A stretch of 5,757 bases of DNA from Rhizobacter sp. (GTDB lineage Bacteria; Pseudomonadota; Gammaproteobacteria; Burkholderiales; Burkholderiaceae_C): assembly GCA_025359585.1 (NCBI GenBank), contig JANYFX010000250.1, positions 1-5,757 of the forward strand. The letters are read 5' to 3'. Below are positions 1 to 5,757 of this stretch, one piece after another (within the stretch, counting starts at the first letter, position 1; each line of letters opens with the position of its first letter). Both the position numbers and the translations under genes were made by a program. The notes beneath the pieces were generated by a model that saw only the letters and a program-made list of their open reading frames with translations, had not been told where the DNA came from and did not search any database.

Positions 1-2
1 GC

Positions 3-743
3 GCCACCGTCACGCACCTGCGGCTGTACCGGGCGGTCAAGCGCAACGCGCTCAACGACGCGCTGATCGCGCAGCTGCAAACCGCCTTCATCAACCTGCC
101 CGAGACCACGCGTGCCGTGGTCGTCAGCGGCGAGGGCGACCACTTCTGCGCCGGGCTCGATCTGTCGGAGCTGGGTGAACGCACGGTGGCCGAAGGCGTG
201 CTGCACTCGCGTTCGTGGCACGCCGCGTTCGAGCAGATCCAGTTCGGCCGTGTGCCGGTGATCGCGGTATTGCATGGCGCTGTCGTCGGCGGTGGCCTGG
301 AGCTGGCGAGCTCGGCGCACGTGCGCGTGGCCGAAGCCAGCGCGTTCTACGGTCTGCCCGAAGGCCAGCGCGGCTTGTTCGTCGGCGGCGGCGGCTCGGC
401 GCGTGTGCCGCGCCTGATCGGCGTGGCGCGCATGGCCGACATGATGTTGACGGGGCGTGTCTACGACGCCGCCGAGGGCTTGAGCATCGGTCTGTCGCAG
501 TACCTCGTCGAAGACGGCAAGGGCCTGGAAAAAGCGCTGGCGCTGGCCGAGAAGATCGCCGCCAACGCGCCGCTCTCGAACTTCGCGGTGATGCACGCGC
601 TGCCGCGCATCGCCGACATGAGCCAGAGCGACGGGCTGTTCACCGAATCGCTGATGGCCGCGATCGCGAGTGGCGACGACGCGGCCAAGGGCCGCATGCG
701 CGCTTTCCTCGAAGGCAAGGCGGCGAAGGTCGCGAAGTCATGA
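3..743 (+). CDS. Enoyl-CoA hydratase/isomerase (crotonase family), 5' end truncated by window
   Basis: Cytosolic crotonase-fold enzyme, predicted to add water across the 2,3 double bond of an enoyl-CoA and give the (3S)-3-hydroxyacyl-CoA. The open frame runs from the window edge (first whole codon at base 3) to TGA at 741-743, with 246 residues visible; family proteins are about 255-265 residues, so only some 10-20 N-terminal residues are missing. The visible N-terminus already shows the family start (VTHLRLYRAVKRNAL). The first oxyanion-hole segment is FCAGLDL (visible residues 48-54) and the second is the GGG before LELA (96-98). Both crotonase catalytic glutamates are present, E100 in GGGLELA and E120 in GLPEGQRG, 20 residues apart as in rat crotonase (E144/E164). 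Keeping both argues for true hydratase activity and against the hydratase/lyase Ech, which lacks the first. Its stop overlaps the next gene's start (ATGA), implying translational coupling to the CoA ligase that would make its substrate. The exact substrate is inferred from neighbours. Confidence 0.95.
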   Translation, partial: ATVTHLRLYRAVKRNALNDALIAQLQTAFINLPETTRAVVVSGEGDHFCAGLDLSELGERTVAEGVLHSRSWHAAFEQIQFGRVPVIAVLHGAVVGGGLELASSAHVRVAEASAFYGLPEGQRGLFVGGGGSARVPRLIGVARMADMMLTGRVYDAAEGLSIGLSQYLVEDGKGLEKALALAEKIAANAPLSNFAVMHALPRIADMSQSDGLFTESLMAAIASGDDAAKGRMRAFLEGKAAKVAKS

Positions 744-2599
744 GCGCTGGGCTCGCCGCGCCGAAGTACCGTGACTTGCCGCTCGGCGGCTCGCTGTCGG
801 CGAACTTCGCCACCGCGGCCGACGGCAGCACGCTCGTCACGTCCACCGAAGCGCTGCAGCAGTACCCTTTGCGCCTGACCGATCGCCTGCTGCATTGGGC
901 TGCGGTAGAGCCCGACCACACGCTCGCCGCCAAGCGATACCAGGGTGGTGACTGGCGTCGCATCAGCTACGCGCAAGCCTTGCTCAGCGCACGCTGCATC
1001 GCGCAGGCGTTGATCGACATGAAGCTCTCGGTCGACAGGCCGGTGGCGATCCTCTCCGACAACGATCTCGAACAGCTGCTGCTCGGCCTGGGCGCCATGA
1101 TTGCCGGCGTGCCGTTCGCGCCGATATCGGCCGCGTACTCGCTGGTGTCGCAGGACTACGGCAAGTTGAAGCACATTCTCGGCGTGCTGACGCCGGGGCT
1201 GGTGTTCGCATCGAGCGCGACGGCCTTCGGCAAGGCGATCACCGCGACGGTGCCGGCCGACGTGACGGTCGTGCTCACGAGCGGCAGCATCGAAGGCCGC
1301 AAGACATTGAGCTTCGACGATCTGCTCGCCACCGTGCCCACCGCGCAGGTCGACGAAGCCCACGCGAAGGTCGGCCCCGACACGATCGCCAAGTTCCTGT
1401 TCACCTCGGGCTCGACCAAGCTGCCCAAGGGCGTGATCAACACGCAGCGCATGCTGTGCAGCAACCAGCAGATGATCCTGCAGTGTTTTCCGTCGCTCGG
1501 CCAGGAGCGACCGGTCTTGATCGACTGGCTGGTCTGGAACCACACCTTCGGCGGCAACCACAACGTCGGCCTCACGGTCTACAACGGCGGCACGCTCTAC
1601 ATCGACGAAGGCAAGCCCACGCCCACCCACATCGGCGAGACGCTGCGCAACCTGCGCGAGATCGCGCCCACCGTCTACTTCAACGTGCCCAAGGGCTTCG
1701 AGGAAATCGCCAACGCGCTCGAAACCGATGCGGCCCTGCGCGACCGCTTCTTCAGCCGCGTGAACATGTTGTTCTTCGCCGGTGCCGGCCTCTCGCAGCC
1801 GGTCTGGGACAAGCTCGACCGCATGGCCGAGCTGGCCTGTGGCGAGCGCATCCGCATGCTGACCGGCCTGGGCATGACCGAGACCGCGCCGTTCGCGATC
1901 TGCGCCAACGGGCCGGTCGTGAAGTCGGGCTACATCGGCCTGCCGGCGCCCGGCATGGAGCTCAAGCTCACGCCGGTCGACGGCAAGCTCGAGGTGCGCT
2001 ACCGCGGCCCGAACGTCACGCCCGGCTACTGGCGCGCGCCCGAGCAGACGCAGGAATCGTTCGACGCCGAGGGCTACTACGGCAGCGGCGACGCGCTGAA
2101 GTACATCGACGCAAACAACCCGCAACTCGGCTTCGCGTTCGACGGCCGCATCGCCGAAGACTTCAAGCTCGCGACGGGCACCTTCGTCTCGGTCGGCCCG
2201 CTGCGCGCGAAGGTGATCGCGGCCGGCAGCCCGTGTGTGCAGGACGCGGTGGTCGCGGGCATCAACCGCAACGAGATCGGCCTGCTGATTTTTCCGCGGC
2301 TCGATGCGTGCCGCGAACTCGCGGGTGCCGCGCCGAACACGCCGACGCTCGACGTGCTTGCTGCCGCGCCGGTTCGCGCGTTCTTCCAGAAGCTCGCCGA
2401 CGAGCTGTTCCGCAGCGGCACCGGCAGCGCCACGCGCGTGGCGCGCAGCATCGTGCTCGTCGACCCGCCCAGCATCGACCGCGGCGAGATCACCGACAAG
2501 GGATCGATCAACCAGCGTGCGGTGCTGACGCACCGCGACGCGCTGGTCGAGCATCTGTATGCGGGCGGCGACGACAGCGTCATCCTGCCGCAGCGTTGA
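740..2599 (+). CDS. fcs: Feruloyl-CoA synthase-type acyl-CoA ligase (AMP-forming)
   Basis: Adenylate-forming ligase, 619 residues, predicted to activate a hydroxycinnamate-like acid (ferulate, p-coumarate, caffeate) with ATP and CoA to the acyl-CoA in the cytosol. ANL-superfamily motifs occur in order: the phosphate-binding loop TSGSTKLPKG (222-231, Lys230), the adenine/Mg motif TGLGMTET (375-382), YYGSGD (446-451, ribose-binding Asp451), the hinge region GRIAEDFK (469-476) and the C-terminal catalytic lysine in ITDKGSINQRA (Lys587). The atypical hinge sequence and the ITDKGSINQ ending are, as I remember them, characteristic of the feruloyl-CoA synthase clade rather than of fatty acyl-CoA or acetyl-CoA ligases. 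The ATG at 740 overlaps the preceding TGA by four bases, with a GAAGG purine run at 725-729 ten bases upstream; the frame is open further 5' but that part lies inside gene 1 and has no family similarity. Odd: the phosphate loop has Lys227 where Gly is usual (STGxPKG). The ring substitution accepted cannot be read from sequence. Confidence 0.93.
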   Translation: MSAGLAAPKYRDLPLGGSLSANFATAADGSTLVTSTEALQQYPLRLTDRLLHWAAVEPDHTLAAKRYQGGDWRRISYAQALLSARCIAQALIDMKLSVDRPVAILSDNDLEQLLLGLGAMIAGVPFAPISAAYSLVSQDYGKLKHILGVLTPGLVFASSATAFGKAITATVPADVTVVLTSGSIEGRKTLSFDDLLATVPTAQVDEAHAKVGPDTIAKFLFTSGSTKLPKGVINTQRMLCSNQQMILQCFPSLGQERPVLIDWLVWNHTFGGNHNVGLTVYNGGTLYIDEGKPTPTHIGETLRNLREIAPTVYFNVPKGFEEIANALETDAALRDRFFSRVNMLFFAGAGLSQPVWDKLDRMAELACGERIRMLTGLGMTETAPFAICANGPVVKSGYIGLPAPGMELKLTPVDGKLEVRYRGPNVTPGYWRAPEQTQESFDAEGYYGSGDALKYIDANNPQLGFAFDGRIAEDFKLATGTFVSVGPLRAKVIAAGSPCVQDAVVAGINRNEIGLLIFPRLDACRELAGAAPNTPTLDVLAAAPVRAFFQKLADELFRSGTGSATRVARSIVLVDPPSIDRGEITDKGSINQRAVLTHRDALVEHLYAGGDDSVILPQR

Positions 2600-2618
2600 A
2601 CCATTCGAAAGCCATCAC

Positions 2619-3383
2619 ATGAACATCCAGGGACAAGCCGCGATCGTCACCGGTGGTGCTTCTGGCCTCGGCGCGCAGACCGCGCGCGAGCTTGCCAAAC
2701 GTGGCGCGAAGGTCGCGGTGTTCGACCGCAATGCCGAGGGCGCGAAGGCCGTGGCCGCCGAGATCGGTGGCATCGGCATCGGCTGCGACATCACGTCGAG
2801 CGACAGCGTGATCGCCGCATTGAATGCCGCCCGCGAAGCACACGGCCCGGCACGCATCCTGATGAACATCGCCGGCATCGGCACCGCCAAGCGCCTGATC
2901 GGAAAAGACGGCACGCCGATGCCGCTCGAAGACTTTCGCCGCGTGATCGAGGTGAACCTGATCGGCACCTTCAACGTGATCCGCCTGGCCACCGCCGAGA
3001 TCGTCAAGCTCGACCCTTTGCAAGACGGCGAGCGTGGCGTGATCGTCAACACCGCGTCGGTCGCGGCTTTCGACGGGCAGGTCGGGCAGGAAGCTTATGC
3101 CGCGTCGAAAGGCGGCGTGGTCTCGCTCACGCTGCCACTGGCGCGTGACCTCGCGCAGTTCGGCGTGCGCGTCGTCACCATCGCGCCGGGCCTGTTCCTC
3201 ACGCCGCTGATGGCCGAACTGCCGCTGCCGGTGCAGGAATCGCTCGCCGCGAGCATCCCGTTCCCGAAGCGGCTGGGCAAACCCGAAGAGTTCGCGCATC
3301 TGGCGGCCGCTATCGTCGAGAACCTCGCGCTCAACGGCGAAGTGATCCGCCTCGACGGCGCGTTGCGCATGGCGCCGCGCTGA
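2619..3383 (+). CDS. SDR-family 3-hydroxyacyl-CoA dehydrogenase, type II (HSD10-like)
   Basis: A 254-residue classical short-chain dehydrogenase, predicted to oxidise an (S)-3-hydroxyacyl-CoA to the 3-ketoacyl-CoA with NAD+ in the cytosol. The Rossmann nucleotide motif is TGGASGLG (11-18); Asp36 at the end of the second strand (VAVFD) points to NAD(H) rather than NADP(H). The catalytic tetrad is complete: Asn113 (EVNLIGTF), Ser147 (NTASVAAFDGQ), Tyr160 and Lys164 (YAASK). NIAG at 83-86 stands for the usual NNAG. The stretch around the active site, the TIAPGLFLTPLM segment and the LNGEVIRLDGALRM C-terminus are those of human HSD17B10 and bacterial type II hydroxyacyl-CoA dehydrogenases, not of FabG. 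ATG 2619 is chosen because family similarity begins there; the frame is open upstream to 2559 but only over the end of the ligase gene. It starts 19 bases after the ligase stop, with only a weak purine run (GAAAG, 2607-2611). It would follow the hydratase in the pathway, and the (S) stereochemistry matches. Confidence 0.95.
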   Translation: MNIQGQAAIVTGGASGLGAQTARELAKRGAKVAVFDRNAEGAKAVAAEIGGIGIGCDITSSDSVIAALNAAREAHGPARILMNIAGIGTAKRLIGKDGTPMPLEDFRRVIEVNLIGTFNVIRLATAEIVKLDPLQDGERGVIVNTASVAAFDGQVGQEAYAASKGGVVSLTLPLARDLAQFGVRVVTIAPGLFLTPLMAELPLPVQESLAASIPFPKRLGKPEEFAHLAAAIVENLALNGEVIRLDGALRMAPR

Positions 3384-3414
3384 CCGCCCTGAACCTCATC
3401 CCCTGCACGCCCCC

Positions 3415-3852
3415 ATGCCGCGTTCCACCACCCACCGTGTCGACATCGCCTTCGGCGACTGCGACCCCGCCGGCATCGTGTTCTTCCCGAACTTCCTGCG
3501 CTGGATGGACACGGCTTCGCTGTCGTTTTTCATGCAGTGCGGCGTGCCGCCCTGGCGCGAACTGGTGAAGACACGTGGCATCGTCGGCACGCCGCTGCTC
3601 GAGATCAACACCAAGTTCCACAAGGCCGCGACCTACGGCGAAACGTTGACGATCACGACGCATGTCGAAGAGTGGCGCAGCAAGGTCATCGTGCAACTGC
3701 ACCGCGTGACCCGCGCGGGCAAAGACGGCGCTGCCGAAGACCTGATCTGCGAAGGCCGCGAAGTGCGCGCCTTCGTCAAGCGCGACGACCACGACCCCGA
3801 CCGGTTGCGCGCCATCCCCGTGCCCGAAGACATTCGCGCGCTCTGCGCCTGA
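3415..3852 (+). CDS. 4-hydroxybenzoyl-CoA thioesterase-type hotdog protein
   Basis: A 145-residue single-domain hotdog thioesterase, predicted to hydrolyse an aryl-CoA, probably 4-hydroxybenzoyl-CoA, to the free acid and CoA in the cytosol. The 4HBT signature GDCDPAGIVFFPNF occupies 14-27. Compared with the Pseudomonas CBS3 enzyme as I remember it (141 residues), the first 90 or so residues line up without gaps: the catalytic Asp17 is at the same number, as are Asp32 (ring-hydroxyl contact), RGIVGTP (54-60), and Arg88 and Lys90 in EWRSK (CoA contacts); Tyr24 of CBS3 is Phe24 here. Related YbgC-type proteins share the Asp17 motif but not this whole pattern. The ATG at 3415 gives the family N-terminus. 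No Shine-Dalgarno is visible: the 31-base gap from the dehydrogenase gene ends in a C-rich run, so initiation may be weak or coupled. As last enzyme in the operon it would release the shortened acid for ring cleavage elsewhere. Vanilloyl-CoA or another aroyl-CoA remains possible. Confidence 0.92.
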   Translation: MPRSTTHRVDIAFGDCDPAGIVFFPNFLRWMDTASLSFFMQCGVPPWRELVKTRGIVGTPLLEINTKFHKAATYGETLTITTHVEEWRSKVIVQLHRVTRAGKDGAAEDLICEGREVRAFVKRDDHDPDRLRAIPVPEDIRALCA

Positions 3853-3886
3853 GCTGATTCGACCCTGCTTCCACCCCCGAGAATTT

Positions 3887-3894
3887 GAAGGAGA
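3887..3894 (+). promoter_or_regulatory. Strong Shine-Dalgarno site for the substrate-binding protein gene
   Basis: GAAGGAGA lies with its AAGGAG core (3888-3893) six bases before the ATG at 3900, close to ideal complementarity to the 16S rRNA tail. It is the only strong ribosome binding site in the window and decides the start: a TTG at 3885 in the same frame would lie upstream of, and overlap, the site. High translation of a periplasmic binding protein relative to its permease and to the enzymes is usual for ABC importers. Confidence 0.85.
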
Positions 3895-3899
3895 CCCCC

Positions 3900-5033
3900 A
3901 TGACAAACGTTCGCACCCTCGTCGCCGCGATGGCCACGCTGCTCACCGCCACGCTGGCCAACGCCGACATCAACATCGGCATCAGCCTGCCGCTCACCGG
4001 CCCCGCGTCGGGCCTGGGCATTCCGATGAAGAACCAATTCCTGCTGTGGCCGCAGACCATCGCCGGCGAGAAGGTCAACCTGATCATCCTCGACGACGCG
4101 ACCGACCCGACCAAGGGCGTCGTCAACGCCAAGCGTTTCATCACCGAAGACAAGGTCGACATCATCGGCGGCTCGGCCGCCACGCCGGTGGCAGCGGCCA
4201 TGGCCGACGTGGCCGCCGAAGCCGCCACGGTGCAGATCGCTTTCTCGCCGGTCGCCTTGCCGCCCGGCAAAGACGCGTGGACCTTCCGTCTGCCGCAGTC
4301 CACCGGCGTGATGGCCCACGCGATGGTCGAGCACATGAAGAAGAACGGCGTGAAGTCGGTCGGCTTCATCGGCTACACCGATGCGTATGGCGAGAGCTGG
4401 CTGAAAGACTTCACGGCAGTGGCCGAGCCGGCCGGCATCAAGGTGGTGGCGGTCGAGCGCTTCGCGCGTGCCGACACCAGCGTGACCGGGCAGGCGCTCA
4501 AGCTGGTCTCGGCGAACCCCGATGCGATCCTCGTCGTGGCCTCGGGCAGTGGTGCGGCGATGCCTGAAGTCGGCATCCTCGAGCGCGGCTACAAAGGCAA
4601 GATTTATCAAACCCACGCCGCCGCCACGCGCGACCTGATGCGTGTGGGCGGCAAGGCCATCGACGGTACCTACGTCGTCTCTGGCCCGGCCGTGATCGCC
4701 GAGCAGTTGTCCGACAGCCACCCGTCGAAGAAGATGGCGATCGACTTCGTGCAGAAGTACGAAAAGGCCTACGGCGCGGGCAACCGCAACCAGTTCGCCG
4801 GCCACGCCTACGACATGCTGCTCACGCTCGAAAAAGTGTTGCCCGGCGCGCTGAAGAAGGCCAAGCCCGGCACCAAGGAATTCCGCGCCGCCATCAAGGA
4901 AGGCATGGAAACGATGGGCCGTACGATCTTCTCGCACGGCGTGATGAACTGGACCGCCGCCGACCACTGGGGCTTCACGAACGAGACCGGCGTGATGCTG
5001 AAGGTGGTCAACGGCGACTGGAAGGTCGAGTAA
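3900..5033 (+). CDS. ABC transporter periplasmic substrate-binding protein (LivJ/LivK-like, Peripla_BP_6 class)
   Basis: A 377-residue secreted solute-binding protein that would capture a ligand in the periplasm and deliver it to the membrane permease. Residues 1-22 form a signal peptide: Arg5, a hydrophobic Leu/Ala core, then ANA before Asp23 as a signal peptidase I site; no lipobox cysteine, so it should be soluble, with a mature part of about 355 residues. The mature N-terminus has the type 1 binding-fold pattern INIGISLPLTGP (24-35), followed by a conserved DDATDP segment and a GGSAATP ligand-region loop; ASGSGAA near 214-220 and AGHAYD ending at Asp305 are further family landmarks. The ligand class cannot be read from these motifs, since the family includes binders of branched-chain amino acids, amides and aromatic acids such as benzoate, protocatechuate and hydroxycinnamates. 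Lying 47 bases behind an aryl-CoA thioesterase and in the same direction, it probably binds the aromatic substrate of this operon. No stem-loop is visible after the stop. Confidence 0.94.
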   Translation: MTNVRTLVAAMATLLTATLANADINIGISLPLTGPASGLGIPMKNQFLLWPQTIAGEKVNLIILDDATDPTKGVVNAKRFITEDKVDIIGGSAATPVAAAMADVAAEAATVQIAFSPVALPPGKDAWTFRLPQSTGVMAHAMVEHMKKNGVKSVGFIGYTDAYGESWLKDFTAVAEPAGIKVVAVERFARADTSVTGQALKLVSANPDAILVVASGSGAAMPEVGILERGYKGKIYQTHAAATRDLMRVGGKAIDGTYVVSGPAVIAEQLSDSHPSKKMAIDFVQKYEKAYGAGNRNQFAGHAYDMLLTLEKVLPGALKKAKPGTKEFRAAIKEGMETMGRTIFSHGVMNWTAADHWGFTNETGVMLKVVNGDWKVE

Positions 5034-5073
5034 AACCCGTCACGACCGACACCGCACGAGCACAGGGCTTTTC

Positions 5074-5757
5074 ATGGACTTCTCGATCGCCAGCATCCTG
5101 CTGCTGGACGGCGTCACCAACGGCGCCATCTACGCCCTGCTGGGCCTGGCCACCGTGCTGGTGTTCGCGGTCACGCGCGTCATCTTCATTCCGCAGGGTG
5201 AGTTCGTGGCTTACGGCGCGCTCACGCTCGCGCTGCTGCAACTCGGCAAGGTGCCGGGCACCGTCTGGTTGCTGCTCGTGCTGGCGCTGCTGGCGGCGGG
5301 GCTCGACATGGTGGCCGGGCTGCGGCGCGGTTTGCCGCTGCCGCGCCTGATGGTGGCGGCGGGCAAGGCGCTGGTGCTGCCGGTGGTCGTGGTCGCGGTC
5401 ACGTGGTGGGCGGCGCCGCTCAAGTTGCCGCTGCTGCTGCAAAGCCTGCTCACGCTCGCGATCGTCACGCCGCTCGGGCCGCTGGTGTACCGGCTGGCGT
5501 ATGAAAAGCTGGCGGATGCGACCGTGCTCGTGCTGTTGATCGTCTCGGTCGGCGTGCACTTCGCGCTCACCGGCCTCGGCCTCGTGTTCTTCGGCGCCGA
5601 AGGCTTTCGCAATCCGAGCTTCTGGGACGCGCGCTTCTCGGCCGGCGCGCTCACGCTGTCGGGCCAGACCGGCATCATCTTCATGGTCTCGATCGCCTTG
5701 ATCATTTCGCTGTACCTGTTCTTCGAGCGAACGCTGCGCGGCAAGGCCTTGCGCGCG
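5074..5757 (+). CDS. LivH-type branched-chain/aromatic acid ABC transporter permease, 3' end truncated by window
   Basis: Inner-membrane permease subunit, expected to form the transport channel with a LivM-type partner and two ATPases (LivG/LivF types), none of which is in the window. The 228 visible residues are strongly hydrophobic, with likely membrane spans near 8-33, 46-75, 95-113, 118-137, 148-175 and 198-219. Family landmarks are the N-terminal DGVTNGAIYALLGL (12-25), the motif at FIPQGEF (38-44, where E. coli LivH has NFAHGE), an AYEKL segment (142-146) matching the AYRPVR region, and LRGKALRA at the cut end, which matches the cytoplasmic coupling loop. About 85 residues should be missing. 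The stretch between GEF and AYEKL is about 40 residues longer than in E. coli LivH as I remember it. ATG 5074 follows the binding-protein stop by 40 bases, with a weak AGGGC (5064-5068). The frame stays open to the window edge. Probable cargo is an aromatic acid, by gene context only. Confidence 0.94.
   Translation, partial: MDFSIASILLLDGVTNGAIYALLGLATVLVFAVTRVIFIPQGEFVAYGALTLALLQLGKVPGTVWLLLVLALLAAGLDMVAGLRRGLPLPRLMVAAGKALVLPVVVVAVTWWAAPLKLPLLLQSLLTLAIVTPLGPLVYRLAYEKLADATVLVLLIVSVGVHFALTGLGLVFFGAEGFRNPSFWDARFSAGALTLSGQTGIIFMVSIALIISLYLFFERTLRGKALRA

Noticed and set aside
215..739. Upstream in-frame extension of the ligase gene
   Set aside because: It runs inside the hydratase gene, translates to Arg-rich sequence with no ligase similarity, and the ATG at 740 gives the normal family length.
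461..2554. Long open frame on the minus strand (697 codons) opposite the ligase gene
   Set aside because: It mirrors the ligase codon pattern in high-GC DNA, is rich in Arg, His, Ala and Val without any recognisable domain, and overlaps a ligase with all family motifs intact.
1456..2622. Plus-strand open frame (388 codons) inside the ligase gene in another frame
   Set aside because: Very Arg- and Ala-rich translation without family features; entirely explained by third-position GC bias of the real gene.
3885..3899. TTG at 3885 as start of the binding protein
   Set aside because: It would put the Shine-Dalgarno site within the coding region and add charged residues before a normal signal peptide; ATG 3900 is six bases behind the site.
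3853..3899. Possible separate promoter or terminator between the thioesterase and binding-protein genes
   Set aside because: The 47-base gap shows no convincing -35/-10 pair and no inverted repeat followed by a T run; only the ribosome binding site is supported.
3633..4967. Minus-strand open frame (444 codons) across the thioesterase and binding-protein genes
   Set aside because: Composition is low in complexity (Gly, Arg, His, Val) with no domain, and it spans two well-supported genes on the other strand; a GC-driven shadow frame.
5034..5073. Possible attenuating stem-loop after the binding-protein gene, common in ABC operons
   Set aside because: No inverted repeat of useful length is visible in the 40 bases; the short TTTT before the permease start has no stem in front of it.
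5008..5559. Minus-strand open frame opposite the permease gene
   Set aside because: Translation is a Gln/Arg/His-rich low-complexity string, while the plus strand encodes a clear multi-span membrane protein in an unbroken frame.

Overview
This window reads as one uninterrupted, co-directional (+ strand) catabolic and uptake operon from a high-GC proteobacterium. Coding and translation signals, very strong G/C preference at third codon positions and the gene combination fit a beta-proteobacterium of the order Burkholderiales; the genus cannot be set from the sequence alone. There are six protein genes, the first and last cut by the window edges. No RNA gene, mobile element, CRISPR array or long non-coding stretch is visible; the largest gap between genes is 47 bases.

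Layout: (1) an enoyl-CoA hydratase of the crotonase family (5' end missing, to 743); (2) a feruloyl-CoA synthase-type acyl-CoA ligase (740-2599), overlapping gene 1 by four bases; (3) a type II 3-hydroxyacyl-CoA dehydrogenase of the SDR family (2619-3383); (4) a 4-hydroxybenzoyl-CoA thioesterase-type hotdog protein (3415-3852); (5) a periplasmic substrate-binding protein of the branched-chain amino acid/aromatic acid ABC class (3900-5033), with the only strong Shine-Dalgarno site in the window; (6) a LivH-type membrane permease (5074 to the window end, 3' end missing).

Taken together, the genes suggest import of an aromatic acid by the ABC transporter, activation to its CoA thioester by gene 2, hydration of the side-chain double bond by gene 1, oxidation of the 3-hydroxyacyl-CoA by gene 3, thiolytic loss of acetyl-CoA by an enzyme not in the window, and release of the free aromatic acid by gene 4. 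For p-coumarate this would give 4-hydroxybenzoate. This is the CoA-dependent beta-oxidative route of hydroxycinnamate shortening, as opposed to the better-known retro-aldol route (Fcs plus the hydratase/lyase Ech) that gives an aldehyde. The route is an inference from gene content plus visible active-site residues; the substrate is not proven. I see no wholly new system here; the most interesting points are the residue-level evidence for the non-aldehyde route, the missing thiolase, and an enlarged, unusual permease.
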